This document shows positions 48,993 through 56,860 of a DNA stretch of 64,000 bases, one piece after another (position 1 is the stretch's first letter; each line of letters begins with the position of its first letter). The position numbers and the translations under genes were made by a program. Below the pieces are notes generated by a model. It had not been told where the DNA came from. It worked only from the letters and a program-made list of their open reading frames with translations, and made no database searches. The stretch is from contig JAUXWS010000100.1 in assembly GCA_030685015.1 (NCBI GenBank), positions 62,001 through 126,000 on the forward strand. Reading direction: 5' to 3'. Origin of the DNA: a bacterium. GTDB lineage: Bacteria; CAIWAD01.

Positions 48993-49745
48993 TCAGGCGA
49001 AGGCGTCGTCCTCGCCGTCACCTGCGGCGTGGCGCAGGGCTTCTTCTTCCTGGGTGACCCAGCTCTGCGCCTCTTTGAGGCACTTGGCGGGCAGCTCGCG
49101 GATCTTCTTGATGCCGAACTTGGCCAGGAACTCGGCCATCATGGCGTCGCCCTTTTCGCCCAGGCTCGCTCTGAGCGTCTTGAGGCGGGCGATCAGGTCG
49201 TTGCCGTCATCCTGGGTGATGATGGTGGCGGGTTCATCCTTGGTGGATTTGGTGGCGCCCTTCTTTTTGCTGTCGTCGCCCGTGGCCTCGTCGGCCTTCT
49301 CCAGGTCGTGGAGCTCCAGCTCGTCCAGCTGGGCGCGCAGCTCGTCATTGATGGCGCCTTCGGGCAGGACGGAGTAGGTCGTGTCCGTTCCCGTCCCGTC
49401 GCGCTCGACCTCAAAGACCTGGGAGTCGATGCCGTACTTGGCGTCCATCTTGGCGACGGCCTTGTAGAAGGTCTTCGAGTTTTCCAGGATCTTCACGCAG
49501 ATGACCTGGAAGCCGTTCTTGGTCTTCTCGACCACGGCTGCGTTCATGCTGGTCTTGAGCACCTTGGGCTTGCCGCAGCCCGGCTTCCAGGGGTAGCTCT
49601 TCCCGCCCTCCCAGTAGATTTCCTTCAGGTGGGGCTCGCCCAGGAAGGCGACCAGGTGCTTGTCGCCATCGTCGAACTTCAGGAACAGTCCGCTCTCCAG
49701 GTCGTGCTCGTCGAAGCGTTCTTTCATGGTGTCGAACCGGCCCAT
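48993..49745 (-). CDS. Single-stranded DNA-binding protein (gp32-like)
   Basis: A 250-residue protein. ATG at 49745 with AAGGAGG seven bases upstream replaces a much longer frame to 50270. The N-terminal domain (FLKFDDGDKHLVAFLGEPHL, split at D-G-D), a conserved Tyr/Trp/Gly-rich turn (EGGKSYPWKPGCG) and an OB-like core (YGIDSQVFEVERDGTGTDTT) are like T4-gp32-type SSBs of siphoviruses. The acidic C-terminal tail (AAGDGEDDAFA) is typical of SSBs for binding partner proteins. It is first in the replication operon. A non-SSB role cannot be fully excluded. Confidence 0.65.
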   Translation of the reverse strand: MGRFDTMKERFDEHDLESGLFLKFDDGDKHLVAFLGEPHLKEIYWEGGKSYPWKPGCGKPKVLKTSMNAAVVEKTKNGFQVICVKILENSKTFYKAVAKMDAKYGIDSQVFEVERDGTGTDTTYSVLPEGAINDELRAQLDELELHDLEKADEATGDDSKKKGATKSTKDEPATIITQDDGNDLIARLKTLRASLGEKGDAMMAEFLAKFGIKKIRELPAKCLKEAQSWVTQEEEALRHAAGDGEDDAFA

Positions 49746-49770
49746 GGTGGGTCCTCCTTGGTGATGTGGA

Positions 49771-50055
49771 TTAGTGCTGGATCTTGATGACGTCGAGCAG
49801 GTGCAGAATGGCCGGGTGCTTGCGCAGGTTGAAGGGCGGGGGTGGCGCCACTGGCGCGCGCATGTCGGCCAGGGGCTCCAGGCATCCGCGGAAGGCCTTC
49901 TCCACGCAGCGGCAGAGGGTGACCACGGCGGGGTCGGGGATGGGGTGCTCGGCGACGATGCCGCCCACCTGGAGCGCCAGCTCCAGGAAGGCGCCGCGCA
50001 CGCGGGCTTCGATCTGGTCCACCTTGGTGGCGTCGGTGGGATTGGGCTTGGACAT
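49771..50055 (-). CDS. Hypothetical protein
   Basis: A 94-residue helical protein (MSKPNPTDATKVDQIEARVR...). It starts 19 bases after the 46-bp repeat and is the first gene of the replication operon. A weak ribosome-binding site is present. A Pro-rich loop (APVAPPPPFNL) precedes the last helix. No family recognised. Confidence 0.55.
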   Translation of the reverse strand: MSKPNPTDATKVDQIEARVRGAFLELALQVGGIVAEHPIPDPAVVTLCRCVEKAFRGCLEPLADMRAPVAPPPPFNLRKHPAILHLLDVIKIQH

Positions 50056-50073
50056 CCTGTCACTCCTTCGTCC

Positions 50074-50119
50074 TTTCCCACCAACTGCGAGGCGAAAAGG
50101 GCGTTTTTGGACAGGGGGT
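50074..50119 (-). promoter_or_regulatory. 46-bp intergenic repeat, copy 2
   Basis: Identical to 37,912-37,957. It starts at the stop codon of the sigma-like gene and ends 18 bases before the next start. It holds a probable leftward promoter or operator for the replication operon. Confidence 0.65.
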
Positions 50120-50829
50120 CAGGATTCTTCTGGATTTCTTTCGCGGAGACGCTTGAGCAGTCTTTTGTGCCGCTTCTGGACGGTGAAATAGTCTTCGTCA
50201 GCTGCGGCAGCCAACTCGTGCAGCGTATAGCCGTAGACATATAGCCCCACCAGCACGCTGCGCTCGGCATCGGTAATGGGCATGTCCAGGATCAAGTCCT
50301 GCAGCGCCTGGTAGGCGTCGGCACGGTCGTCGGGCAGGCTGTCAGCCATCAGGGCCTCGTCGGGCGTGGCTGTGACCCTCTCGGCGCGATTGCTCTGCCA
50401 TAGCCCCTCATGATAGGCCAGCCGTCGGCGTGCATCATTGGCGATCTCCTGCTCCAGGTATGCATCCGCCAGGCGTTTCTCACTCAGATTGAGCAGCGTC
50501 TCCAGGAACGCCATCACGATCGAGCTGTGCACTTCCTCCCTGCTTTGGGCAGGCAAGTGGTATCGCCCTGCCATGGCCTGCAGCGCCGGCGCGTATGTGA
50601 CCAGCAGCCAGAGCTGGATGCTGGGTGCCTCTGGTGCGCCGGTCTGCAGGTGGCGGATGCAGGCACTGAGCGCCGCCTGGCGGGCCGCTTGGCGTTCCTT
50701 GGCCCCAGGGCCCAGGAGGGTCATGAAGTCGGCCAAGGTGGGCGGCAGGCCCGGTTCCCGGGCCGCAAGGGACAGGTAGTCGGATGTGGATGCCGGGGTG
50801 TAGGCGTCGGCGTGTTTGGTGGGCAGCAT
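50119..50829 (-). CDS. Sigma-70-like factor
   Basis: A 236-residue protein with the two-part layout of small sigma factors. Residues about 80-125 have the region-2 pattern (LQAMAGRYHLPAQSREEVHS and a helix with IVMAFLETLLNL). Residues about 175-230 hold a region-4-like helix-turn-helix (PITDAERSVLVGLYVYGYTL, VQKRHKRLLKRLRER). ATG at 50829 has GGAG seven bases upstream. It is the first gene of the leftward series and lies directly before a copy of the 46-bp repeat. A phage sigma factor switching on the replication and accessory operons is plausible; the first 75 residues are unlike standard families. Confidence 0.6.
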   Translation of the reverse strand: MLPTKHADAYTPASTSDYLSLAAREPGLPPTLADFMTLLGPGAKERQAARQAALSACIRHLQTGAPEAPSIQLWLLVTYAPALQAMAGRYHLPAQSREEVHSSIVMAFLETLLNLSEKRLADAYLEQEIANDARRRLAYHEGLWQSNRAERVTATPDEALMADSLPDDRADAYQALQDLILDMPITDAERSVLVGLYVYGYTLHELAAAADEDYFTVQKRHKRLLKRLRERNPEES

Positions 50830-50939
50830 GACCCTGCTCCAGCGCTGGGGTCAGCGCCGGCGCGGGGTCGCCGGGAGGCATGATCAGGGCCCGGGCGCAG
50901 GGTGTTGCGCGCCGGGGCCGACAGGTTATTGGGGATTGG

Positions 50940-50979
50940 ACAGAGTCCACCCAGGCGGCCTGCTTTACAGAGTCCACCC
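50940..50979. repeat. Two 13-bp direct repeats
   Basis: ACAGAGTCCACCC occurs at 50940-50952 and 50967-50979, 27 bp apart, upstream of the sigma-like gene. Such spaced repeats are typical operator or activator half-sites. A 7-bp hairpin (GCCCGTG/CACGGGC) follows. Confidence 0.5.
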
Positions 50980-51085
50980 GGCCCGTGGAAAACACGGGCA
51001 TGGCAAGGGCATGGAGTGGCCCTAAGCCGACTGCGTCCTTTGCGTGCGCCTAGTGATCAGGCCAGGCGCGGACTGTCGACCCGGG

Positions 51086-51178
51086 CTACGAGATGTGGAT
51101 GGGGTTGGATCGGAAAACGGTGGAATGCAGGAAGTGGCGCAGAGTGGCGCGCGAAGGGGCGTGGACGTAGTGGGTCAT
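51086..51178 (-). CDS. Possible 30-residue leader peptide
   Basis: Frame MTHYVHAPSRATLRHFLHST... of 30 residues. ATG at 51178 has AGGAG six bases upstream, a good ribosome-binding site. It lies downstream of the nested hairpin. It may be a short regulatory leader; the size makes it uncertain. Confidence 0.3.
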   Translation of the reverse strand: MTHYVHAPSRATLRHFLHSTVFRSNPIHIS

Positions 51179-51249
51179 GGGATGCTCCTGGTGCTGTGCA
51201 AGACGAGTAGCCAATTTCGAGGTAGGCTGCCCGCCCGTGTTTATAAGCC

Positions 51250-51321
51250 GAAACCGAGTTGTCGAAACGCCCCACCAGGTGGGCGCCCGGGGTCCTCACG
51301 GAACTCCCGCAACTCGGTTTC
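51250..51321. repeat. Perfect 12-bp inverted repeat with nested hairpins
   Basis: GAAACCGAGTTG (51250-51261) and CAACTCGGTTTC (51310-51321) are perfectly complementary. The 48-base loop contains CCCACCAGGTGGG and GGGCGCCC palindromes. This would fold into a compact branched RNA or cruciform. No T-run follows, so it is not a simple terminator. Confidence 0.6.
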
Positions 51322-51536
51322 AGCAGGGGCTGAAAGTACCAAACTGTGGGGGGTCGCGTGTGGCCCGTGCACCGCTGTCGCGCAGGGGTTGGATACAAGC
51401 TGATTGAAGCCGGGGAAAGATGCAAGCTGGTATTCTGAGCCGCCAGCTTTATTTGAAGCAATCGGCGAATGGGCGCATTAAGCGATGTGCGGGATGTGAT
51501 TCGTGGGCAGCTGTCGCTGCCGTTTCCCCATCATGC

Positions 51537-51564
51537 AAAACCCCCAGTGACAAACTAGGGGCTT
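51537..51564 (-). terminator. Weak terminator for the integrase unit
   Basis: Read leftward, CCCC-x-AGT pairs with ACT-x-GGGG across a 5-base loop, followed by TTTT. It lies downstream of the integrase relic and could end leftward transcription from the integrase. Confidence 0.35.
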
Positions 51565-51581
51565 CGCATGTAGCCTGACTC

Positions 51582-51612
51582 GGGGCCCCGGAGTTGCTGC
51601 TCTTGGGGCCCC
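51582..51612. repeat. GGGGCCCC inverted pair
   Basis: Two copies of the self-complementary GGGGCCCC are 15 bases apart, followed on the + strand by ATATTTT. This hairpin could terminate rightward transcripts. Confidence 0.4.
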
Positions 51613-51727
51613 ATATTTTCGCCATTTATCAAGAGAATTCCAAAGAAATTCCAATGGTTCTGTAGAACTTGTTAGACCAATGTCAATTGAATGACGTCGC
51701 CAATCAAGAAGTTCTCCCTTGTTCTGC

Positions 51728-51905
51728 TATACGAAGCACCTCTTCCATCGCATGTTCCACGCTTGCCCGCACGGATGCAGTGCCAAGGGGGGAGATCTCA
51801 GTGGTCGCCTTCGATTCAAGCCCCAGTGTTTCTTGATGATCTACAGCGGTGACCCTGTGTCGATTTGAAAGGCGGAGAGGCTGCGCCGAAGGTCATGCGT
51901 GAGCA
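51728..51905 (-). pseudogene. Decayed second integrase C-terminus
   Basis: The leftward sequence reads HDLRRSLSAFQIDTGSPL, then a stop and frame shifts, then IIKKHWGLN and, in another frame, a version of RASVEHAMEEVL. This parallels the C-terminus of the intact integrase (HDLRRSLASFQIDTGTPL ... VIQKTLGHES ... RASLERAVDEML). It includes the catalytic His/Arg box, but the region around the nucleophile Tyr is damaged. It is a relic of a related but divergent integrase, 45 bases downstream of the current one. Confidence 0.7.
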
Positions 51906-51950
51906 AGCTCGTGATACAAACCGAAAGCACAAACCGAAAGCCTTCATTGG

Positions 51951-53099
51951 TCACTTGGTCTCTGACTTCAGCATCTCGTCCACGGCCCGTTCCAAACTTG
52001 CCCTGACGGGCTCCAGCGCCATTCTGGCGTAGATCTCAGTGGTCACCTTGGACTCATGGCCCAGGGTCTTTTGGATCACCTCAAGCGGCGTGCCCGTGTC
52101 GATCTGGAAGGAAGCCAGGCTGCGGCGCAGATCGTGCAGGTGTAGGTCCTTCAAGCCGGCGCTTTCGCAGATCCGCCTCCAACCCGCCTTCGGCTCAACC
52201 ATGTGGTCGTTCGTCCCTCTGCCGGGGAACACGAATGGCCCCTTGATGACTGATTTTCTAGCCCGCAGAATGGCGACGACGTGACTGCTTAGCACAACAG
52301 GCAGCTCAAATCCCGTCTTGGACTCCTCTGCTGGCACAACCCAGAGCCCCTTCAACAGCGAGACATGCTGCCATCGCATGGCCTGCAGGTTCGAACGCCG
52401 TGCGCCGGTGAACAATGCGAGAAGCACGAACTCCCGGACGTCACGATTCGGTTCTTCTTCGACCGCCTTGAAGAAGCCGGCCAGCTCCTCGACTTCCAGA
52501 CGCCTGGACCGTGACCGCTCACGATAGAACGTGATCGCCGTTGCCGGATTGGGGATATCCAGTTCGTGCTCGCGTATGGCTCGGTTGATGGCGGCGCGCA
52601 GGAGGGCAATGACGCGATTCGCTGCCATGCGCCCATTTTCTTTACCGATCTGCTGGTGAAATGCCGTCACCTCATGGCGTCGAAGTGAAGCCAATGGTCG
52701 TGAATCGCCCCAGGGGCCGATGTGCTTACGCCATTGTCCGTTGTAGCTGATCACCGTGCCCGGCGCTCGATGATCCTGCGCATGCGCCAAGTACTCATTC
52801 ATGACCTGATGCAGGTAGAGGGGCGCACGCTTCTGCCGCTCGTAGGGGTTCCCGCATGTGAGCTTGGTGATGATCTCAGCCGCTATGGCCCGCGCTCGCG
52901 AAATCGAAACTTCACCTAGTGCACCGATGCGCTGGACGATCTTCCCCCCTGCGTGCTTCTTCACGACGTAGAAGGATTTTGCTCCGCTTGAAGTGATCTG
53001 CATGGCCAACGCAGGGACCTGGTCATCGTGGACAAATTCGCGGGGTTTGTCTGTTGTGATGGCGCTGAGGGCAGCCACGGAAAAGCGGAAACGGCGCAT
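51951..53099 (-). CDS. int: Phage integrase (tyrosine recombinase)
   Basis: A 382-residue integrase (ATG 53099; ATG 53132 is an alternative). An N-terminal arm-binding domain (about 1-75, with AKSFYVVKKHAGGKIVQRIG) is followed by a core-binding domain and the catalytic domain. The catalytic residues are Arg in FTGARRSNLQA, His and Arg in LHLHDLRRSLASF, His in TLGHESKVTT and the nucleophile in EIYARMALEP. It inserts and excises the element at the tRNA site 155 bases away. Its position at the end of the element, reading inward, is standard. Arm-type repeats lie between it and the core site. Confidence 0.92.
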   Translation of the reverse strand: MRRFRFSVAALSAITTDKPREFVHDDQVPALAMQITSSGAKSFYVVKKHAGGKIVQRIGALGEVSISRARAIAAEIITKLTCGNPYERQKRAPLYLHQVMNEYLAHAQDHRAPGTVISYNGQWRKHIGPWGDSRPLASLRRHEVTAFHQQIGKENGRMAANRVIALLRAAINRAIREHELDIPNPATAITFYRERSRSRRLEVEELAGFFKAVEEEPNRDVREFVLLALFTGARRSNLQAMRWQHVSLLKGLWVVPAEESKTGFELPVVLSSHVVAILRARKSVIKGPFVFPGRGTNDHMVEPKAGWRRICESAGLKDLHLHDLRRSLASFQIDTGTPLEVIQKTLGHESKVTTEIYARMALEPVRASLERAVDEMLKSETK

Positions 53100-53138
53100 G
53101 AAAATCTCGACCCTATGATGCCTTTGTATCACGGCTTC

Positions 53139-53261
53139 GGTTGCACCCCGGTTGCACCTTTTTCAGATTTCGAGCGAACGGAGCGAACGGAGGCCGCGCT
53201 CATGGTCGGATAAATTCCTTGATAAGCCAAAGGGATAGAACAGAGCGAGCAGGAGCGAACG
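53139..53261. promoter_or_regulatory. Candidate integrase arm-type sites
   Basis: GGTTGCACC occurs twice, 11 bp apart (53139-53147, 53150-53158). GAGCGAACG occurs at 53172-53180, 53181-53189 and 53253-53261. These short direct repeats lie between the integrase start and the tRNA core, where arm-binding sites of phage integrases are found. The integrase promoter must also lie here. Confidence 0.5.
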
Positions 53262-53286
53262 AAGGCATATACAGCGTAAGTTCTTT

Positions 53287-53328
53287 CTCATAATCTCTTG
53301 GTCGCAGGTTCGAGTCCTGCTGGGCCTA
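53287..53328 (+). repeat. Attachment site: 3' part of a tRNA(CAT) gene
   Basis: The sequence contains half of an anticodon loop with CAT, the 3' anticodon stem, a variable loop, the T-arm (stem GCAGG/CCTGC around TTCGAGT) and the 3' acceptor TGGGCCT plus A. The 5' half is absent: upstream bases do not pair with the anticodon stem, so no functional tRNA is here. It marks the right end of the element. The intact tRNA (Met or Ile2, CAT) should be at the left end, outside the window. Confidence 0.8.
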
Positions 53329-53529
53329 TCTCATCTGAAACGACGACTGTCATCAATGGCAGTTGTCAATTGGATGACCACATGGCAACGACTCGGGCTT
53401 TCCCGCAGCCAGCGCCCCAGTCAGATTCGTTTGTCACCCATCCTTCATTCCTCCTTCGCCCCCACCCTTGACATTCCTCCAGCGGGATGCTTCATTGTTT
53501 CGTCATTTAGCTAAACAACTAAACGAGAC
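53329..53529 (+). promoter_or_regulatory. Host junction and arsR promoter/operator region
   Basis: After the tRNA fragment, about 200 bases lead to arsR. TTGACA (53468-53473) with a 17-bp spacer to TTCATT (53491-53496) is a possible promoter. TTAGCTAAACAACTAAAC-like A+T-rich imperfect dyad sequence lies just before the ATG, where ArsR repressors bind. Autoregulation is likely. Confidence 0.5.
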
Positions 53530-53904
53530 ATGACCAGGACCCTCGACATCCTCAAAGCTCTGGCGGATGGCAACCGACTGCGCATCCTGGCAGCCCTGCT
53601 GCGGGTGGAGGAGCTGTGCGCCTGCCAGATCATCGATCTGCTGGGCGTCAGCGGCGCCACCACCAGCCGCCATCTGGCCCTTCTGGCCAATGCCGGCCTC
53701 GTCACAGGACGCCGGGCGGGGCGCTGGATCCACTATCGCCTGGCCGGGAACGTCCTGGATGACGACCTGCTGATCCAATGGCTGAGCGGGAAACTGTCCA
53801 TGGCCCCGGAGCTGGAGAGGGACCGTGGTCGCCTGGCGGAGATCCTCTCCTGTCGTCCGGAGGATATCTGTGCGCGGCAGCGCGTAGGAAGCTGCTGTGG
53901 TTGA
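53530..53904 (+). CDS. arsR: ArsR family arsenic-responsive repressor
   Basis: A 124-residue winged-helix repressor. MTRTLDILKALADGNRLRIL opens the fold; GVSGATTSRHLALLANAGLV is the recognition helix region and GRWIHYRLA the wing. EELCACQI holds the Cys pair positioned like the ELCVCDL metalloid site of known ArsR proteins; two more Cys pairs are at the C-terminus (GSCCG). It represses its own operon until As(III) binds. First gene of the ars operon, immediately right of the prophage. Confidence 0.9.
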   Translation: MTRTLDILKALADGNRLRILAALLRVEELCACQIIDLLGVSGATTSRHLALLANAGLVTGRRAGRWIHYRLAGNVLDDDLLIQWLSGKLSMAPELERDRGRLAEILSCRPEDICARQRVGSCCG

Positions 53905-53937
53905 TTCGCCGCATCGCGGCAGTAGCGGAGTGTTCGA

Positions 53938-54369
53938 TTGGAACGGCTGAGGGTTCTCTTCCTGTGCACAGGGAACAGCTGCCGAAGCCAAATGGCGGAG
54001 GGCTGGGCACGCACCCTGAGAAGCGATCGCCTGGAAGCGTTCTCCGCCGGGCTGGAGGCCCATGGCCTGAATCCACTGGCCGTGCAGGTGATGGCCGAGG
54101 CGGGTGTCGACATCAGCGGACAGGCCTCCCGGCGGCTGGACCAATGGCACGGTCAGGACTTCGATGTGGTGGTGACGGTGTGCGGCCACGCCCATGAAAC
54201 CTGCCCGGTGTTTCCCGGCAAGGCGCGCATTGTCCATCGCGGCTTCGATGATCCTCCCCGTCTGGCCGCGACCCTGCCCACGATTGAGGAAAAGCTGGCG
54301 GTCTATCGGCGTGTGCGCGACGAGATCCGCGCCTTCGTGGAAGACTTGCCGGAGATGTTGCAACGCTAA
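53938..54369 (+). CDS. arsC: Arsenate reductase, LMW-phosphatase type
   Basis: A 143-residue enzyme that reduces As(V) to As(III). LFLCTGNSCRSQMAEGWA is the CX5R phosphatase-like loop with the nucleophilic Cys. VCGHAHETCPVFPG carries the two further Cys of the thioredoxin-coupled mechanism. A TTG at 53938 is the apparent start, with GGAG eight bases upstream. It follows arsR by 33 bases in the same operon. The use of TTG may lower translation relative to arsM. Confidence 0.9.
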   Translation: MERLRVLFLCTGNSCRSQMAEGWARTLRSDRLEAFSAGLEAHGLNPLAVQVMAEAGVDISGQASRRLDQWHGQDFDVVVTVCGHAHETCPVFPGKARIVHRGFDDPPRLAATLPTIEEKLAVYRRVRDEIRAFVEDLPEMLQR

Positions 54370-54414
54370 GTAGCTTTCGCCCTGCCGGGGCGCAACCAAA
54401 CCATGGAGTCAACC

Positions 54415-55203
54415 ATGTCCGAGACACACAAGGACCAAGTCCGCGCCGCCGTGCGCGGCCGCTATGGAGAGATCGCCACGCTGCAGGCCGGGAGTTGCTG
54501 CGGAGGCGGCTCACCCTGCTGCGATCCGTCGGAGGCGTCTCTCGCCAGTGCCCGCCTGGGCTACACCGCGGAGGAACTGGCCGCCATCCCGCAGGGAGCC
54601 AACCTGGGACTCGGTTGCGGCAATCCGCAGGCCATCGCGGCGCTCAAAACGGGTGAAGCCGTTCTTGACCTGGGCAGCGGCGCCGGCTTCGACTGCTTCC
54701 TGGCTGCCCGCCAGGTGGGCGCCAATGGGCGCGTCATCGGCGTGGACATGACGCCGGACATGATCAGCCGAGCCCGCGCCAACGCCGAGTCCGGCGGCCA
54801 TGCCAATGTGGAATTCCGCCTGGGGGAGATCGAGCATCTGCCTGTGGCCGACCAATCCATCGATGTCATCATCTCCAACTGCGTCATCAATCTCTCGCCC
54901 GACAAAGGCCAGGTCTTCCGCGAGGCCTTCCGCGTCCTGCGGCCCGGCGGTCGCCTGGCCATCAGCGACGTGGTGGCCCTGGCCCCCTTGCCGGAAGCGC
55001 TGCGCCTGGACCTTGAAGCCTACGCCGGCTGTGTGTCCGGGGCCGCGCTCGTGCCCGAGGTGGAGGCCATGCTCAAGGAGGCGGGCTTCCGCCAGGTCCG
55101 TGTGACAGTCAAGGATGAGAGCCGCGCCATCATCAAGGACTGGTTCCCCGGCAGCGGGGCGGAGGAGGCGGTCGCGTCGGCCACCATCGAGGCCATCCGC
55201 TGA
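54415..55203 (+). CDS. arsM: Arsenite methyltransferase
   Basis: A 262-residue AdoMet-dependent enzyme that methylates As(III). ATG at 54415 has GGAG six bases upstream. AdoMet motif [20 protein letters not shown] and [11 protein letters not shown] are clear. Conserved cysteines of ArsM lie in [30 protein letters not shown] and YAGCVSGA. Length and Cys layout are typical. It sits between the reductase and the efflux permease. Confidence 0.92.
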   Translation: MSETHKDQVRAAVRGRYGEIATLQAGSCCGGGSPCCDPSEASLASARLGYTAEELAAIPQGANLGLGCGNPQAIAALKTGEAVLDLGSGAGFDCFLAARQVGANGRVIGVDMTPDMISRARANAESGGHANVEFRLGEIEHLPVADQSIDVIISNCVINLSPDKGQVFREAFRVLRPGGRLAISDVVALAPLPEALRLDLEAYAGCVSGAALVPEVEAMLKEAGFRQVRVTVKDESRAIIKDWFPGSGAEEAVASATIEAIR

Positions 55204-55247
55204 CCTTTATCCATCGCATCTCCAATCCACCCAAGAAAGGCAGTCGC

Positions 55248-56456
55248 ATGGGCAACACCGCCTGTCCAGTTGAAGCGCGCCACATGAGCAGCGTGTTCGA
55301 GCGCTGGCTGACCCTGTGGGTCGGCCTCTGCATCGTGGGCGGGATCCTCCTGGGGAAAATCGCCCCAGGTTTGGCCCGGACCCTGGACGCCATGTCACTG
55401 ACGGTGGACGGAGCCCCTGTCGTCTCCCTCCCCATTGCCATCTGCCTCTTCCTCATGATGTACCCGATCATGGTGAAGATCGACTTCGGCGCCGTGCTCA
55501 CGGCCGGCCGCAGCGGCAAGCCCGTCCTCCTCACCTTGTTCATCAACTGGGCGATCAAACCATTCACCATGGCCGCCATCGCCACCCTCTTCCTGGGCGT
55601 GGTCTTCAAGGGCTTCATCGGTCCTGAAGCGGTGGACCTGGTCAAAATGCCGCTGGGGCTGGATCTGCCGGTGGGCGCCGCCCACGGCGCCGGACGGGTC
55701 GTGCTGCATGAAGGGCTGAAGATGCTGGAGATCCCGCTCTGGCGAAGCTACCTGGCCGGGGCCATCCTGCTCGGCGTGGCGCCCTGCACAGCCATGGTGC
55801 TGGTCTGGGGTTATCTGGCGCGCGGCAATGACGGACTGACCTTGATCATGGTGGCCATCAACTCCCTCACCATGCTCCTGCTCTACGGCATGCTGGGCGG
55901 TTTCCTGCTGGGCGTCGGCCGGCTGCCTGTGCCCTGGCAGGCGCTCCTCTTGTCCATTGCCACCTACGTGGCGCTTCCCCTGGCCGCCGGCTACCTCTCC
56001 CGGCGCTGGATCCTGGCCGCCAAAGGAGAGGAGTGGTTCCGCCGCCGTTTCCTGCCCTTCCTCACGCCCATCACCATCACGGCCCTGCTCGCCACCCTGG
56101 TGCTGCTCTTCTCCTTCAAGGGCGAGACCATCCTGGCCAAGCCCCTGACCATCCTATGGATCGCCGTCCCGCTTTTCCTGCAGACCGTCCTCATCTTCGC
56201 CCTCGCTTTCTGGCTGGCCCGCCGCCTGGGCCTGGCCTATGAGGACGCCGCCCCGGCCGCGCTCATCGGCGCCAGCAACCATTTCGAAGTGGCCATAGCC
56301 ACGGCGGTCATGCTCTTCGGCCTTTCCTCGGGAGCGGCCCTGGCCACCGTGGTGGGCGTGCTGATCGAAGTGCCGGTCATGCTGATGCTGGTGGAAGTAT
56401 GCAAGCGCAGTGAGCGCCTCTTCCCGCCACGAGGGAGCCTCTCACGCCAAGCATGA
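55248..56456 (+). CDS. acr3: Arsenite efflux permease, ACR3 family
   Basis: A 402-residue inner-membrane protein with about ten transmembrane segments. [20 protein letters not shown] contains the conserved Cys of ACR3 transporters and the P-C-T-A-M-V signature; [20 protein letters not shown] is the second broken-helix motif. It exports As(III) as a proton antiporter and ends the ars operon. A C-terminal basic tail ([17 protein letters not shown]) follows the last segment. Full length for the family. Confidence 0.93.
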   Translation: MGNTACPVEARHMSSVFERWLTLWVGLCIVGGILLGKIAPGLARTLDAMSLTVDGAPVVSLPIAICLFLMMYPIMVKIDFGAVLTAGRSGKPVLLTLFINWAIKPFTMAAIATLFLGVVFKGFIGPEAVDLVKMPLGLDLPVGAAHGAGRVVLHEGLKMLEIPLWRSYLAGAILLGVAPCTAMVLVWGYLARGNDGLTLIMVAINSLTMLLLYGMLGGFLLGVGRLPVPWQALLLSIATYVALPLAAGYLSRRWILAAKGEEWFRRRFLPFLTPITITALLATLVLLFSFKGETILAKPLTILWIAVPLFLQTVLIFALAFWLARRLGLAYEDAAPAALIGASNHFEVAIATAVMLFGLSSGAALATVVGVLIEVPVMLMLVEVCKRSERLFPPRGSLSRQA

Positions 56457-56860
56457 CGCCCGTCATATCCGCAGATTGACGAAGGGGTTGACAGCCGATG
56501 ATCCGCCCGATGCTGAACATTCATGCCAAAAATCGGACATGGTGCGATCCAATGACATGGGCCATCCAGCAGAAGGCAAACCCTCTTCAAGTACGGAACT
56601 GAAGCAAGCCTCTGCGCGAACGCCCATTTGCATCTGATAACTGAACTATTAATTAATAAACCCATTCTGCCGCGCACCGAGATCTCCTTGCACATCATGT
56701 TGTTGCCACACGCGCGCCTCACAGCTCATGCTGGAATGGCCCGCCCCTTGCTCGCCACCCCCCGCGTCCGCATGCCCGAGCGGCTTCACACACGGCTGAA
56801 ACGGCTGATCCCCTGTCGCTCAGTGCGATCACGATCGGCACAGAAAAAAAGGAGTTCCCC
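56457..56860. other. Intergenic region
   Basis: About 400 bases between acr3 and the secreted protein. An A+T-rich stretch at 56,640-56,672 preceded by TTGCAT (56628-56633) may hold the promoter of the following gene; AAGGAG before 56,861 is its ribosome-binding site. I see no terminator for acr3 that I trust and no other gene. Confidence 0.5.

Larger units (their letters stand above)
50830..51727. other. Gene-poor structured region
   Basis: About 900 bases between the sigma-like gene and the decayed integrase. Aside from a possible 30-residue frame, I see no gene. It contains direct repeats (50940-50979), a nested hairpin (51250-51321), a weak terminator (51537-51564) and a GGGGCCCC inverted pair (51582-51612). 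It probably holds control sites for the sigma-like operon. Confidence 0.5.

Noticed and set aside
51057-51461. Leftward frame of 134 codons
   Set aside because: No ribosome-binding site, runs through the hairpin region, and composition is not protein-like. A short internal frame (51,086-51,178) is kept at low confidence.
53281-53328. Complete tRNA gene
   Set aside because: The 5' acceptor, D-arm and 5' anticodon stem are absent; only the 3' part is present.
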